Source: Prescottella equi (GTDB lineage Bacteria > Actinomycetota > Actinomycetes > Mycobacteriales > Mycobacteriaceae). From it: a DNA stretch of 64,000 bases. Position numbers and translations under genes: made by a program. Below the pieces are notes generated by a model. It saw only the letters and a list, made by a program, of their open reading frames with translations. It was not told where the DNA came from and did no database searches. The stretch covers positions 41,970-105,969 of the forward strand of contig NZ_JAIVAH010000003.1 in the NCBI RefSeq assembly GCF_020171745.1. Direction: 5' to 3'. This document shows positions 46,280-56,885 of this stretch, one piece after another. Within the stretch, counting starts at the first letter, position 1, and every line of letters begins with the position of its first letter.

Positions 46280-47969
46280 GCGGACGCCCCGCCTTGGCGG
46301 CGATGTCCAGCGCCGCAAGGTAGCCGAACACCAGCGCCGGCCCGATCGTGGCGCCGGGCCCGGCGTAGGTGTGCCCCATGACGGGGGCGCTGGTGTTGCC
46401 CGCGGCGTACAGCCCGTCGATCACCGAGCCGTCCTCGCGCAGCGCCCGCCCGTCGACGTCGGTGACGATGCCACCCTTGGTCCCCAGGTCGCCGGGCACC
46501 ATCTGAGCGGCGTAGAACGGCGGTTTGACGAGTTCCCCCAGGCTCGGGTTGGGCTTGTTGGTGATGTCGCCGTAGTAGTGCTCGTACCGGCTCTCGCCGC
46601 GGTGGAAGTCCTCGTCGGTGCCGCTGCGCGCAAAACCGTTGAACCGCTGGATGGTTGATGTGAGCGCGTCGGCGGGAACACCGATCTTGTCGGCGAGCGC
46701 CTCGATGCTCGACGCCTTGACGATCGCGCCGCTCTCGAGCCACTTCCGCGGCAGCGGGCTGCGCGCGGTGACACCCGCGAACAGGTAGCGGTCGCGGTAG
46801 GTCTGGTCGAAGATCAGCCACGCGGGGAGGTTCTCGCCGGGACCCTCGCCCTGGCCGAACTCGCCGCCGTACATCCGGTGCGTGGCCTCCACGTACGGAA
46901 GCGACTCGTTCATGAACCGCTCGCCCCGGTCGTTGACCATGATGCTGCGCGGCAGCGACCGCTCGGCGAGCGCGAACCACGGCCCCTTGGGCAGCGGAAT
47001 GGACGGCGCCCACCACGCGTCGTCCATGAAATCGATTGCGGTACCGACCTTGAGCCCGGCATTGATACCGTCGCCGGTGTTGCTGGGGGCCCCGATGGTC
47101 CAGTCCGCGCCGATCGGCGCGCGCTGGTACTTCTTGCGCATCTCGTCGTTGGCGTCGAATCCGCCGCAGGCCAGGATCACGCCGTACTCGGCCCGAAGAG
47201 TTCGCTTCTCGCCGTCGGATTCGACGACGACCCCGGTCACCCGGCCGTCCTCGACGACGAGGTCGACCAGGGCGGTGTTCAGCCGCACCGGGATTCCGGC
47301 CCCGCGCACGCCGAGCATGAGTTCGGCCATGAGGGCCCCGCCCATCCCGATCAGCTTCTGCCGCCGGGCCTTCGCGACGAACGTGCGCATCCCGACCCGG
47401 ATCATCCGAACCGGGCCGCGCCAGTGCCGCAGACCCGTGCTGAGCCAGCGGTAGTCGGACTGCTTGACGACCACGTTCAGCGGAGCCTTGCTGTACGGCG
47501 GGTGCAGCGTGGCCAGATCGTCGCCGAGCGCACGGGCATCGAACGGCTTGGGCTCGCACGAGCGACCCGTGGACAATCCGCCGGGCGCCTCCGGGTAGTA
47601 GTCGGAGTAGTTCTTCACCCACTCGAGCTTCAGCGGCGAGTTGTCGATGAGGAACTGCAGCGCCTCCGGGCCGCGATCGATGTAGGTGTCGATCCGGGCC
47701 GGGTCCACGCCGGGACCGATGATGCTGTGCAGGTAGCGGCGGGCCGCCTCGATGTCGTCGGCGGGAGCCTCACGCTGCAGCACCGAATTGCCCGGGATCC
47801 AGACGCCGCCACCGGAACGAGACGTGGATCCGCCCCAGTACTGGGACTTTTCGACGATGATCGCCTTGAGCCCCTTCTGCGCGGCGGTGATCGCGGCGGC
47901 CATGCCGGCGCCGCCCGCACCCACCACGACGACGTCGAACTGTTCGTCTCGACCCGTGTCCTGCGCCAT
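46266..47969 (-). CDS. 3-ketosteroid-delta1-dehydrogenase-like flavoprotein
   Basis: This 567-residue FAD enzyme of the KstD/fumarate-reductase flavoprotein family has a dinucleotide fold VVVVGAGGAGMAAAITAA near residue 15. It has the substrate-site segment QYWGGSTSRSGGGVWIPGN and the C-terminal KstD signature GHTYAGPGATIGPALVFGYL. It would dehydrogenate ring A of 3-ketosteroids. ATG 47969 has GAGGGGTGG upstream, so the longer frame is not needed. A perfect KstR-type box overlaps its promoter, supporting sterol-dependent control. Which KstD subtype it is cannot be settled here. Confidence 0.85.
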   Translation of the reverse strand: MAQDTGRDEQFDVVVVGAGGAGMAAAITAAQKGLKAIIVEKSQYWGGSTSRSGGGVWIPGNSVLQREAPADDIEAARRYLHSIIGPGVDPARIDTYIDRGPEALQFLIDNSPLKLEWVKNYSDYYPEAPGGLSTGRSCEPKPFDARALGDDLATLHPPYSKAPLNVVVKQSDYRWLSTGLRHWRGPVRMIRVGMRTFVAKARRQKLIGMGGALMAELMLGVRGAGIPVRLNTALVDLVVEDGRVTGVVVESDGEKRTLRAEYGVILACGGFDANDEMRKKYQRAPIGADWTIGAPSNTGDGINAGLKVGTAIDFMDDAWWAPSIPLPKGPWFALAERSLPRSIMVNDRGERFMNESLPYVEATHRMYGGEFGQGEGPGENLPAWLIFDQTYRDRYLFAGVTARSPLPRKWLESGAIVKASSIEALADKIGVPADALTSTIQRFNGFARSGTDEDFHRGESRYEHYYGDITNKPNPSLGELVKPPFYAAQMVPGDLGTKGGIVTDVDGRALREDGSVIDGLYAAGNTSAPVMGHTYAGPGATIGPALVFGYLAALDIAAKAGRPLSPR

Positions 47970-48007
47970 GACCACCCCTCGGTATCCGCCCACGATCAGT
48001 GAAATCA

Positions 48008-48036
48008 AATCTAGAACACGTTTCAATATTGAACAA
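48008..48036 (-). promoter_or_regulatory. kstD-like promoter with KstR operator
   Basis: The minus-strand promoter has -35 TTGTTC (48036-48031), a 17-base spacer and -10 TAGATT (48013-48008). TAGAACACGTTTCA at 48012-48025 matches the KstR consensus TnnAACnnGTTnnA at every fixed position and covers the spacer and -10 edge, which fits repression released by sterol-derived CoA esters. Confidence 0.7.
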
Positions 48037-48346
48037 CGATTTGAGGGCGATACCGGCAGCACGCTGGTTCGACTTCGCCCCGACGAGGCGATCGCAGGGT
48101 GAAATCATGGATGAAATGCCCGCTGTCGACCCATTTCGGTTTTCCCGGCGACCGCAACCGCCGCTACCGTCGGAGGCGCTGCTTCTCCTCTGTCGAAGCA
48201 GTCGCGGCACTCGCCCACCCCCCGACGCGGGCGAGCGCTGCACCGCCGGGCGGTGGGTGCGGTCACGCCGACCGCAGCCACCGTCCGGCCACCTCCCCCT
48301 CGGAGGCCGTCCGGTGGCCGCGAATGCCCACCCCCGGCGGAACCAC
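48037..48346. other. Gap with no supported gene
   Basis: About 310 bases between the kstD-like promoter and the end of phoH2. Frames here are Pro/Arg-rich and lack ribosome sites. No clear hairpin terminator for phoH2 was recognised. Confidence 0.5.
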
Positions 48347-49657
48347 TCAGGCCGTCGGCCCGAACTCCTCGAGCATCTCAGTCACCAGAGCCGCGATCGG
48401 CGATCGCTCACTGCGGGTGAGGGTCACGTGCGCGAACAGCGGGTGCCCCTTGAGCTTCTCGATGACTGCCGCGACACCGTCGTGCCGGCCGACCCGCAGG
48501 TTGTCCCGCTGCGCGACGTCGTGGGTGAGCACGACCCGCGATCCGGTGCCGAGCCGGGACAGCACCGTGAGCAGCACGTTGCGCTCGAGGGACTGCGCCT
48601 CGTCCACGATCACGAACGAGTCGTGCAGTGAACGACCACGAATATGCGTGAGCGGCAGCACTTCCAGCATTCCGCGGCCGAGCACCTCCTCCATCACCTC
48701 GGGGCTGGCGAGCCCGTCGAGGGTGTCGAAGACGGCCTGCGCCCACGGGCCCATCTTCTCGCTCTCACTGCCCGGCAGATAGCCCAGTTCCTGCCCACCC
48801 ACCGCGTACAGCGGACGGAAGACGACGATCTTGCGGTGGCTGCGCCGCTCCAGAACGGCCTCGAGCCCGGCCATGAGGGCCAGTGCAGACTTGCCGGTGC
48901 CCGCTTTGCCTCCGAGCGAGACGATCCCGACGCTCTCGTCGAGCAGCAGATCCAGCGCCACCCGCTGCTCGGCGGACCGGCCGTGCAGACCGAACGCCTC
49001 CCGCTCGCCGCGCACCAACTGCACCCGCTTGTCCGGCGTGACGCGACCGAGCGCGCTCGACCGGCCGCCCAGCAGACGAATACCCGTGTGACACGGCAGT
49101 TCCCGTGCCTCGTCGAGGTCGACGACACCCTCGGAGAACAACTGGTCGATGAACTCGGAGCTGACGTCGAGCTCCGTCATTCCGGTCCAGCCGGACGGGA
49201 CCACGTCGTGCGCGCGGAACTCGTCGGCGGGCAGCCCCACCGCGCCGGCCTTGACGCGGAGTGGGATGTCCTTGCTGACCAGCACCACGTCCTTGCCGTC
49301 GGCGGCGAGATTGAGAGCGCAGGCCAGGATCCTGGAATCGTTACTGTCCGTTCGGAATCCGACCGGGAGTACGGAGGGATCGGTGTGGTTGAGTTCCACC
49401 TGGAGCGTGCCGTTCTCGGTGCCGATCGGCACCGGACGGTCGAGACGACCGAACTCGAGACGGAGATCGTCGAGCATCCGCAGCGCTTCGCGGGCAAACC
49501 ATCCCAGCTCGTGATGGTGGCGCTTGTCCTCGAGCTCGCTGATCACGATCAGTGGCAGCACCACCTCGTGTTCGGCGAATCTACTGACAGCCCACGGGTC
49601 GGAGAGCAGGACCGAGGTGTCGAGGACGTAGGTGCGGACGGAGCTGATTGCGGTCAC
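48347..49657 (-). CDS. phoH2: PhoH2-type PIN-PhoH ATPase
   Basis: This 436-residue protein has an N-terminal PIN ribonuclease domain ([11 protein letters not shown] with Asp13; later [12 protein letters not shown]). A PhoH helicase-like ATPase follows: Walker A GKAGTGKS at 250-257, [17 protein letters not shown], and Walker B-like [12 protein letters not shown]. Mycobacterial PhoH2 unwinds and cleaves RNA. There it is preceded by a small antitoxin-like gene, and no convincing one is seen here in the 300 bases upstream. GTG 49657 is preceded by GAGGAG. Confidence 0.92.
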   Translation of the reverse strand: MTAISSVRTYVLDTSVLLSDPWAVSRFAEHEVVLPLIVISELEDKRHHHELGWFAREALRMLDDLRLEFGRLDRPVPIGTENGTLQVELNHTDPSVLPVGFRTDSNDSRILACALNLAADGKDVVLVSKDIPLRVKAGAVGLPADEFRAHDVVPSGWTGMTELDVSSEFIDQLFSEGVVDLDEARELPCHTGIRLLGGRSSALGRVTPDKRVQLVRGEREAFGLHGRSAEQRVALDLLLDESVGIVSLGGKAGTGKSALALMAGLEAVLERRSHRKIVVFRPLYAVGGQELGYLPGSESEKMGPWAQAVFDTLDGLASPEVMEEVLGRGMLEVLPLTHIRGRSLHDSFVIVDEAQSLERNVLLTVLSRLGTGSRVVLTHDVAQRDNLRVGRHDGVAAVIEKLKGHPLFAHVTLTRSERSPIAALVTEMLEEFGPTA

Positions 49658-49954
49658 GTGAGGCTCCTCGTTCGTCTGCGTGGCACCCGCGCAAACCTGT
49701 TCGCTGGACCGGTCCGGGCCCGAGTGTCAGATGACACGAGGGCCGGGTGCCGGCCCCCTCGCACTGAATGTTCCAGTCACGATCAGGACCTCCCGTACAA
49801 GCAGCTTCGCCTGCTGCCTGTTACGCGCGACGCTACGCCTGCCGTCGAATCCTCCGGTGCACGCGCGCGGCGTGTCGAGTGAAGTCCACGTGAACGGCAA
49901 CTCACGGGAAGATCCGCGCGCCTCGGGCCGAACCTGGTCCGCCACACTGGGTCG

Positions 49955-50572
49955 ATGACGACCACCTTCCGCCCCGTCGCACCGGACGCACTGACCGGCC
50001 TGGTGGCCGACCGTGCCGCCGCCGCGCCGGGTGTCCGGTCGGTCGCGATTTCCGGCGCCGATGCGACGGACCCGGTGGAGTTCGCCGAGCGGGTGGCAGC
50101 CCGCCTGCGGCTCTCCGGTCGTCCCGCTGCGGTGGTGTCGCTGCACGACTTCGTCCGACCGGCCTCGCTCCGCCTCGAGCACGGCCGTCGCGACGACTAC
50201 AGCTACCGAACCGGCTGGTTCGACTATCCCGCGCTGCAGCGCGAGGTCGTGACGGCGCTCCGTGAGCGACGGCGGTGGCTGCCCCGGCTGTGGGAGGAAG
50301 CCACCGACCGTTCGGCACGGGCGTCGGTCGTCGAGGCCGGCCCCGGTCAAGTGGTCCTTCTCGCCGGTCCGATGCTGCACGGACGCGACCTCGGCACCGA
50401 CGTCGTCGTGCGGCTGATGCTCTCCCGCAGTGCCCTCGAACGCCGCACCGCGTCCGACGACCTGTGGACGATCGATCCGCTGCTCGAGCACGATTCCGCG
50501 AGTGACACCGCAGCGGACATCATGGTGCGCTACGACCACCCCGACCGCCCGGCTGTGTCGGACCGACCGTGA
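49955..50572 (+). CDS. Uridine-kinase-like protein lacking a P-loop
   Basis: This 205-residue protein has the layout of uridine kinase/phosphoribulokinase-like NTPases: a first strand VRSVAISGADATD, an SLHDFVRPASLRL segment with acidic residues as in the kinase Walker B-like DxF, YSYRTGWFDYPALQ, and a late LMLSRSALERRTA. However, the position of the expected GGSGSGKT is SGADATD, so the phosphate-binding Lys is missing. It may be a pseudo-kinase or use a different ligand. The ATG at 49955 follows a CACTGGGTCG stretch with no clear ribosome site. Confidence 0.65.
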   Translation: MTTTFRPVAPDALTGLVADRAAAAPGVRSVAISGADATDPVEFAERVAARLRLSGRPAAVVSLHDFVRPASLRLEHGRRDDYSYRTGWFDYPALQREVVTALRERRRWLPRLWEEATDRSARASVVEAGPGQVVLLAGPMLHGRDLGTDVVVRLMLSRSALERRTASDDLWTIDPLLEHDSASDTAADIMVRYDHPDRPAVSDRP

Positions 50573-50577
50573 ACACG

Positions 50578-50613
50578 ACGACGGCCCGCACCCCGAGGGG
50601 CGCGGGCCGTCGT
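50578..50613. terminator. Bidirectional terminator between the kinase-like gene and glyA
   Basis: A perfect 12-bp stem ACGACGGCCCGC (50578-50589) with its complement at 50602-50613 and a 12-base loop lies between convergent genes. Confidence 0.75.
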
Positions 50614-50623
50614 GAACCGAAGA

Positions 50624-51934
50624 TCAGGCCTTGGGCAGCAGGCCCCAGTTCTCGAGGCCGTCGTACAACGGGAAGTCCTGGGCCAGCTTGGAGACGCGGG
50701 CACGCAGGGCCGGGACGTCGGCGTCGGCGCCGTTGGCCAGCGCGGTCGCGATGATGTCGGCGACCTCGGTGAACTCGGCATCGCCGAAGCCACGGGTGGC
50801 CAGGGCCGGGGTGCCGATGCGCAGGCCCGACGGGTTCATCGGCGGACGCGGGTCGAACGGCACCGCATTGCGGTTGACGGTGATACCGATCTCGTGCAGC
50901 AGATCCTCACCCTGCTGGCCGTCGAGCTGCGAGTGACGCAGGTCGACCAGGACCAGGTGGACGTCGGTGCCACCGGTGAGGACCGAGATGCCGTTGCCGG
51001 CGACGTCGGCGCCACCGAGACGCTCGGCGAGGATCTTCGAGCCGGCCAGGGTGCGCTCCTGGCGGGCCTTGAACTCGTCGGTGCCGGCGATCTTCATGGC
51101 GACGGCCTTCGCGGCGATCGCGTGCATGAGCGGTCCGCCCTGCTGGCCGGGGAACACCGAGGAGTTGAGCTTCTTGGCCCACTCCTTCTTGGCCAGGATC
51201 ATGCCCGAGCGGGGGCCACCGAGGGTCTTGTGGACGGTGGTGGAGACGACGTCGGCGTGCGGGACCGGCGACGGGTGCAGACCCGCGGCGACCAGACCGG
51301 CGAAGTGCGCCATGTCGACCCACAGCTTGGCGCCGATCTCGTCGGCGATCGAGCGGAACGCCGCGAAGTCGAGGTGACGCGGGTACGCGGACCAGCCGGC
51401 GATCAGGACCTGCGGCTTCTCACGCAGCGCGGTCTCGCGGACCTGGTCCATGTCGACGACGTGGGTGTCCTCGCGGACGCCGTACGACGCGACCTCGTAC
51501 AGCTTGCCGGAGAAGTTCAGCTTCATGCCGTGGGTGAGGTGACCGCCGTGGGCGAGGTCCATGCCCATGAGCTTCTCGCCCGGGTTCATCAGCGCCATCA
51601 GCACCGCGGCGTTGGCCTGTGCGCCGGCGTGCGGCTGGACGTTCGCGAACTCGGCACCGAAGACCTCCTTGGCGCGGTTGCGCGCCAGGTCCTCGACGAC
51701 GTCGACGAACTCGCAGCCGCCGTAGTAGCGGCGACCCGGGTAGCCCTCGGCGTACTTGTTGGTGAGCACGCTGCCCTGGGCCTCGAGGACGGCGCGGGGA
51801 ACGAAGTTCTCCGACGCGATCATCTCGAGGGTGTCACGCTGACGCGACAACTCACCCGCCATCGCGGTGGCGACCTCGGGGTCCAGTTCGGCGAGGGACG
51901 CGGTGTTCACGTCGGTGGCAGGCACAGCAGTCAT
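50624..51934 (-). CDS. glyA: Serine hydroxymethyltransferase
   Basis: This 436-residue PLP enzyme interconverts serine and glycine while charging tetrahydrofolate. The PLP-lysine motif is [16 protein letters not shown]. Other landmarks are [53 protein letters not shown] and [12 protein letters not shown]. Full length. The glyA-coaA neighbourhood is shared with mycobacteria, although here a DUF885 gene lies between them. Confidence 0.97.
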   Translation of the reverse strand: MTAVPATDVNTASLAELDPEVATAMAGELSRQRDTLEMIASENFVPRAVLEAQGSVLTNKYAEGYPGRRYYGGCEFVDVVEDLARNRAKEVFGAEFANVQPHAGAQANAAVLMALMNPGEKLMGMDLAHGGHLTHGMKLNFSGKLYEVASYGVREDTHVVDMDQVRETALREKPQVLIAGWSAYPRHLDFAAFRSIADEIGAKLWVDMAHFAGLVAAGLHPSPVPHADVVSTTVHKTLGGPRSGMILAKKEWAKKLNSSVFPGQQGGPLMHAIAAKAVAMKIAGTDEFKARQERTLAGSKILAERLGGADVAGNGISVLTGGTDVHLVLVDLRHSQLDGQQGEDLLHEIGITVNRNAVPFDPRPPMNPSGLRIGTPALATRGFGDAEFTEVADIIATALANGADADVPALRARVSKLAQDFPLYDGLENWGLLPKA

Positions 51935-51976
51935 CAGCGAATCTCCAGGCTGGATTGCGGAAGTATCCCCTCCAGT

Positions 51977-53245
51977 CTAAGGACGACGCCGTTCGCTCCC
52001 CAAAGCGGCTCCGTCGGCGGCCACCAGCTCGTCCCGGAGCGCGCCCGGGGTGAGCGGCTCGTCGAGCAGTCGCCGGAACCGCTCGGAGCGTTCCGGGCCG
52101 ACGGGCGCACGGTCCAACCAGGCGCCGAGCAACCGGTAGCCCTCGACGTACGTGCTGATGTAGGCCCGCCACAGCGGCGACGACAGGAACCGAAGGCTCT
52201 GCTTGGCCCGCTCGGGACTCGACAGCGTCCAGCGCTGCAGGAACGCGGCGACGTCGTCGGCGTCGGCGCCGCGGTCGTGCAGCATGAGCGCGGCATCCTG
52301 GCGCACCGCCAGCAACCCGCTCGACGCCGCCGACAACTCCTCCGCCCGGTCGCCGTCGAACCGCAGCCCCAGGTCGGCGTAGATCTCCTGCGCCCAGCGC
52401 CCCCAGCCCGAACCCGATTCACGGCCCGCCGTGGTGCCCACGATGGACGCCAGCGCCAGGTCCGCGAGCCCCTCCGCCATGAGGCACTGCGGGGTGTTGA
52501 CGACGAACAGCGTCTGTTCGAGCTGACCGGCGCCGACGAGTCCGGCCTCCTTGCGGCAGTGCTCGGTGTGGTGGCCCGGGTAGGACTCGTGCGCGATCAG
52601 CCGCGGCAGGTTCGACATGTGCTGGTCGAGGTCGGAGTTGATCGCGACGGTGGACCGGTAGCCGCCGAGGTAGTAGTTGAAGCCGGACCACGGCTTGTCG
52701 CCGACCACCTCGTAGTCCACCCGCTCGGTCTCGGGCAGCGTGTACTCGGCGCGCACCCGGTCCCGCAGGGCGCTGTTGAACGCCTCGACGCACGCGCCCA
52801 GCCGATCCGGCGGGATGCGGTCGGCCGCGCGGTGCGCCTCCATCCGTTCCGCGAGCGTGCCCGGACCGGGCAGGACGGCGTCCATCCGCCGGTGCGCCTC
52901 GCGGTACTCGTCCTCGCTGCCCGGTTCGATCCGCACGTCGAAGTAGGCGGCGACCTCGTCGACGAAACCGATGTCGTCGCCCGCGAACTTGCGGGCCGAG
53001 CACTCGAGCGCGGTCAGGTGCGCGTCGAGGAAGCGCGTCCGTTCCTCGGAGAAACCGGCTCCCGCGAGTTCCGCCCGCAGGGTTCGGGCGTCGGCGACGA
53101 GCCGACGCGGATCCGGACGAGACTCGTTCTCCACCTGGCGACGCAGGGCCGGGTCGCCGGTGTAGGCGTCGACGAAGCCCTCTTCCAGGCGGTCGAACCG
53201 CAGCCCCAGCAGGAGGTAGTCGCGCACCAATGCGTCCGGTTCCAT
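51977..53245 (-). CDS. DUF885-family putative metallopeptidase
   Basis: This 422-residue helical protein has the zinc-site-like motif [11 protein letters not shown] and a downstream [12 protein letters not shown] acting as the second-ligand helix, as in DUF885 (gluzincin-like) proteins. No signal peptide is present, so it is cytoplasmic. Peptidase activity is inferred from the family. It is located between glyA and coaA, divergent from coaA. Confidence 0.8.
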   Translation of the reverse strand: MEPDALVRDYLLLGLRFDRLEEGFVDAYTGDPALRRQVENESRPDPRRLVADARTLRAELAGAGFSEERTRFLDAHLTALECSARKFAGDDIGFVDEVAAYFDVRIEPGSEDEYREAHRRMDAVLPGPGTLAERMEAHRAADRIPPDRLGACVEAFNSALRDRVRAEYTLPETERVDYEVVGDKPWSGFNYYLGGYRSTVAINSDLDQHMSNLPRLIAHESYPGHHTEHCRKEAGLVGAGQLEQTLFVVNTPQCLMAEGLADLALASIVGTTAGRESGSGWGRWAQEIYADLGLRFDGDRAEELSAASSGLLAVRQDAALMLHDRGADADDVAAFLQRWTLSSPERAKQSLRFLSSPLWRAYISTYVEGYRLLGAWLDRAPVGPERSERFRRLLDEPLTPGALRDELVAADGAALGSERRRP

Positions 53246-53428
53246 GATGGGGACAGTAGTCCGTCACCTGTGGTTACACCGGTCCGTCACCCACGGTTTC
53301 CACCGCGAGGCGGACCCGGCGCAGCGGGCTCCTGTGGTTGCGAGCACAATTTGCGTCATGCACCTGCCTTCCCCCAGCACGCGCATGCGCCGATCGCAAT
53401 CGAGGCGACTCTTCCGAGAGGTGCAGCG

Positions 53429-54361
53429 ATGGCACGGGTGAGCGAATCCAGCCCCTACGTCGAGTTCGACCGCAAGCAGTGGCGCAAGCTCCGCAAGTCG
53501 ACGCCGCTCGTCCTCACCGAGGAAGAACTCGTCGGCCTCCGCGGCCTCGGCGAACAGATCGACCTCGACGAGGTAGCCGAGGTCTACCTCCCGCTCGCGC
53601 GTCTGATCCACCTGCAGGTCGCCGCCCGTCAGCGGCTGTTCGCGGCCACCGCAACGTTCCTCGGGGACAAGCACCCCGACCGTCAGGTGCCGTTCGTCAT
53701 CGGCGTCGCGGGCAGCGTTGCGGTCGGCAAGTCGACCACCGCCCGCGTGCTGCAGGCCCTGCTCGCCCGCTGGGAGCACCACCCGCGCGTCGACCTCGTC
53801 ACCACCGACGGCTTCCTCTACCCCACCGCCGAACTGACCCGCCGGGGCATGATGCACCGCAAGGGCTTCCCGGAGAGCTACGACCGCCGCAAACTGCTGC
53901 GGTTCGTCACCGAGGTCAAGTCGGGCGCCGAAGAGGTTGCGGCCCCGGTGTACTCGCACATCTCGTACGACGTCATCCCGGGCCAGTACCACCTCATCCG
54001 GCAGCCCGACATCCTCATCATCGAGGGCCTCAACGTACTGCAGACCGGCCCGCGACTGATGGTCTCGGACCTGTTCGACTTCTCGATCTACGTCGACGCG
54101 CGCATCGAGGACATCGAGGCGTGGTACATCAAACGTTTTCTGGCGCTGCGTAAGACGTCGTTCGCGGATCCGAACGCGCACTTCCATCACTACGCGGCAC
54201 TGTCGGACGAGCACGCCACCCTCGCGGCCGAGGACATCTGGAACTCGATCAACCGGCCGAATCTCGTCGAGAACATCCTCCCGACCCGTCCGCGCGCAAC
54301 ACTGGTGCTGCGCAAGGACGCCGACCACACCATCAATCGCCTGCGCCTGCGCAAGCTCTGA
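53429..54361 (+). CDS. coaA: Type I pantothenate kinase
   Basis: This 310-residue enzyme phosphorylates pantothenate, the first step of CoA synthesis. Walker A is [15 protein letters not shown], followed by [45 protein letters not shown] and [17 protein letters not shown] 53429 was chosen from GAGAGGTG upstream. A very long frame in the same phase covering the neighbouring antisense genes is not coding upstream of this ATG. A 17-bp terminator follows. Confidence 0.97.
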   Translation: MARVSESSPYVEFDRKQWRKLRKSTPLVLTEEELVGLRGLGEQIDLDEVAEVYLPLARLIHLQVAARQRLFAATATFLGDKHPDRQVPFVIGVAGSVAVGKSTTARVLQALLARWEHHPRVDLVTTDGFLYPTAELTRRGMMHRKGFPESYDRRKLLRFVTEVKSGAEEVAAPVYSHISYDVIPGQYHLIRQPDILIIEGLNVLQTGPRLMVSDLFDFSIYVDARIEDIEAWYIKRFLALRKTSFADPNAHFHHYAALSDEHATLAAEDIWNSINRPNLVENILPTRPRATLVLRKDADHTINRLRLRKL

Positions 54362-54369
54362 TCGGGTCG

Positions 54370-54411
54370 CGGGTGTTCTTTGCGTCCCCCTCCAGACGCA
54401 AAGAACACCCG
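54370..54411. terminator. Strong bidirectional terminator after coaA
   Basis: A 17-bp perfect stem (54370-54386 with 54395-54411, containing GGGTGTTCTTTGCGTC) has an eight-base loop. It lies between convergent coaA and the serine hydrolase gene. Confidence 0.85.
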
Positions 54412-54414
54412 GGT

Positions 54415-55554
54415 CTACAGGCCCGCGTACGCCTGCGCGACGTAGCCCTCGGTGCGCGGCGCACCGAGGAGTTGCGGGGTCATCTTGTTCATCACGTACG
54501 CGAACGTCATCCGGCGATCCAGGTCGTTGACGACGATCGAGCCGCCGTACCCGGTCCACCAGCACACCCGACCCTCAGGGATCGACGGGTGGATCGCCGG
54601 CGCGGGCAGCGCGTAGCCGAGGCCGAATCGCAGTGCCGCGCCGAGTACCTGGTCGACGCCGTCGGACTGGACCTCGAAGATCCGGTCGATCGTCTCGGGC
54701 CGCAGCAACTGCTCCCCCGACGCCGTCCGGCCGCCGTGCGAGACGACTGATTGGGCGAGCGCCACAGACCGCGCATTCCCGTGCCCGTTGGCGCCGCCGA
54801 TCTCGGCGCCGCGCCACATCCGGCTCGACGTCTCCGGCACCGGGATCACCGGGTTGGCCATCGTCTTGACGAAGACTCCGTCGGGCGGCAGTGCCGCATA
54901 GTCGAATCCGGTGGGCGGCGGCGCGATCAGCGGGGCGACCCGCGGATCGACGTCGGTCGGGACACCGATGAGATAGTCGGCCCCGCACGCCGCCGCGACC
55001 TCGATCGCGAAGAACTCGCCCAGACCGATACCCGTGATCCGGCGGACCATGCCGCCGACCAGGTGCCCGAAGTTCGTGGCGTGATAGCCGGACGCGGTGC
55101 CGGGCTCCCACCACGGCGCCTGCTCCGCGAGCAGATCCTCGCCGCGGACGGCGTCGCAGATGTCGGCGAGGGAAACCGGTTGCTGCCACCCGCTCACGCC
55201 CGACGTGTGGCCGAGGACATGGCACACCAGCACCCCGTCCTTGCCGTTCGCCGCGAACTCCGGCCAATAGCGGGCGACGGGAGCGTCCAGCTCGAGTTGC
55301 CCGCGGTCGACGAGCAGCAACGCGGCGAGCGTGGTCATGGTCTTGGTCAGCGAGTACGTGTTGGCGACGGTGTCCTTGACCCAGGGCGCGCCGGTGTCGA
55401 CGTCCGCGACCCCGCCCCACAGGTCCACCACCGTCTCGCCGTCGGCCACCACGCACACCGACGCACCGGCGTCGGTGCCGTCGTCGAGGTTGCGCTGCAA
55501 CAGGTCTCGCAGACCCGAGAACGCGGGGGCGGCGAACCCCTCGACGGCCGTCAC
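54415..55554 (-). CDS. Beta-lactamase-fold serine hydrolase (esterase-like)
   Basis: This 379-residue cytoplasmic protein of the class C beta-lactamase/EstB group has nucleophile motif SLTK in TYSLTKTMTT. The second motif is around YHATNFGHLVGG, and a late WWTGYGGSIVVND is seen. The arrangement ASVCVVADGETVVDLWGGVAD is the standard lead-in. GTG 55554 overlaps the upstream monooxygenase stop as GTGA, so the two are one operon. A lactone- or ester-hydrolysing role after a Baeyer-Villiger-type oxidation is an attractive inference. Confidence 0.85.
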   Translation of the reverse strand: MTAVEGFAAPAFSGLRDLLQRNLDDGTDAGASVCVVADGETVVDLWGGVADVDTGAPWVKDTVANTYSLTKTMTTLAALLLVDRGQLELDAPVARYWPEFAANGKDGVLVCHVLGHTSGVSGWQQPVSLADICDAVRGEDLLAEQAPWWEPGTASGYHATNFGHLVGGMVRRITGIGLGEFFAIEVAAACGADYLIGVPTDVDPRVAPLIAPPPTGFDYAALPPDGVFVKTMANPVIPVPETSSRMWRGAEIGGANGHGNARSVALAQSVVSHGGRTASGEQLLRPETIDRIFEVQSDGVDQVLGAALRFGLGYALPAPAIHPSIPEGRVCWWTGYGGSIVVNDLDRRMTFAYVMNKMTPQLLGAPRTEGYVAQAYAGL

Positions 55555-56885
55555 CGCGCGCCGACCGGCGTCTGCTGCGCCCGCTTCTCGCCGGTGGCGA
55601 TCTCCTTCTTCAGGTCCCGCACGTACCGCGCGAAGTCGACCTGGATGGTGTGCCGCGGCGTCTGGTAGTACTGCGCGAGGCTGGCCGCGTCGTCGATCCC
55701 GATGATGCGGCGCATCTCGTCCTCGGCGGGCGGCTCGTACGCGCCGGTGAGCACGCCGGCGACCAGCTTGCTCTGTTGCTCGGCCAGATTGACGATCGTC
55801 GGCGACGCCTGCGCGAGCCCCATGAAGAACAGGTTGTCGACGCCCGGCTGCATGATCCGCTTGAACAGCGGAAAGCGGTGCTGCGCATCCGGTTGCAGCG
55901 ACGGATCGTCGAAGAACGGGAAGCTCATGTTGTAGCCGGTGGCGCACACGACGACGTCGGCGGGAATCCGCCGACCGTCGACGAGCCGGACGTGATCGCC
56001 GTCGAGCGACTCGATCGCAGGAACGCACGTCAGGTCCCCGGAACCGGCCTTGGCGAGGAAGTCGATGCTCACCGACGGGTGCGCGCCGAGCGGCTAGTGG
56101 TCCGGCTCGGGGAGACCGTAGTCCTGCATCTGCCCCAGCGACTTCTTGATCTTGCGCCGCGCGATAGCCAGTCCCAGCTTCTTCGGCATCCACGGCGGCA
56201 TCATCATCTTGTCGGCCGGCTTGCCCTCGCGGTACTTGGTCAGCACCCAGACGCCGCGTCGGGCAGATACCCACACGTGCTTCGCGATCGACCGATGCGA
56301 CAGCTCCGAAGCGATATCGAGCGCCGAATTGCCCATGCCGACCACCACGACGTTCTTGCCGCGCATGTCGATGGGGTCGAACACGTTGAGGTAGTCGTGG
56401 CTGTGGATGATCGAACCGTCGAACGTGCCCGGGTACTCGGGCATCCGCGGATCCCAGTGGTGCCCGTTGGCCACGACGAGCGCGTCGTAGGTGCGGGTCT
56501 CGCCGGTGTCGAGCGTGACATCCCAGGTGCCGTCCGCGTTCCGCTGCGCCTTCTCCACCATCGTCCCGAACGTGATGGTCTCGCGCAGGCCGAACTTCTC
56601 GACGTAGTCGCGGAAGTAGTCGTGCATCAGCGAGTGGTGCGGGAAGTGCGGCCAGTCCGTGGGGACCGGGAAGTCCTCGAACTGCAGACGAGTCGACGAC
56701 GTATCGATGTGCAGGCTCTCGTAGCACGACGACATGCCCGTGGGGTTCTTGTAGTACCAGTTGCCGCCGACGTCGTCGGACGCCTCGAAGCAGTCGTAGG
56801 GGATGCCGTGGTCCTTGAGCCTCTTGGCCGTGGTGAAGCCGGAACAGCCGGCGCCGATGATGCACACCTTGGGTAGCTGGGGCAT
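55551..56885 (-). pseudogene. Flavin-containing monooxygenase interrupted by an in-frame amber codon
   Basis: Read as one frame this is a 444-codon FMO/BVMO-type enzyme. It has FAD site IIGAGCSGF (GxGxxG at 11-16), the FMO motif FDGSIIHSHDY at 155-165, NADPH site VVGMGNSALD near 183, and the C-terminal DVVVCATGYNMSFPF. Codon 264 is TAG (plus-strand CTA at 56094-56096), directly after LPEPDH. The frame then continues PLGAHPSVSIDFLAKAG without further damage. A GTG at 56072 could restart the second part but has no ribosome site. It is either a recent nonsense mutation, a sequencing error or suppression. The upstream part alone lacks part of the fold. Confidence 0.8.

Noticed and set aside
50612..54361. 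A 1249-codon open frame running through glyA, the DUF885 gene and coaA
   Set aside because: Only its last 310 codons match a protein (pantothenate kinase). The rest lies antisense to two clear genes and has the Arg/Val/Gly-rich composition of a GC-rich shadow frame.
55551..56072. The monooxygenase C-terminal part as an independent gene starting at GTG 56072
   Set aside because: It has no ribosome site, begins in the middle of the FMO fold, and is in exact frame with the N-terminal part across one TAG.
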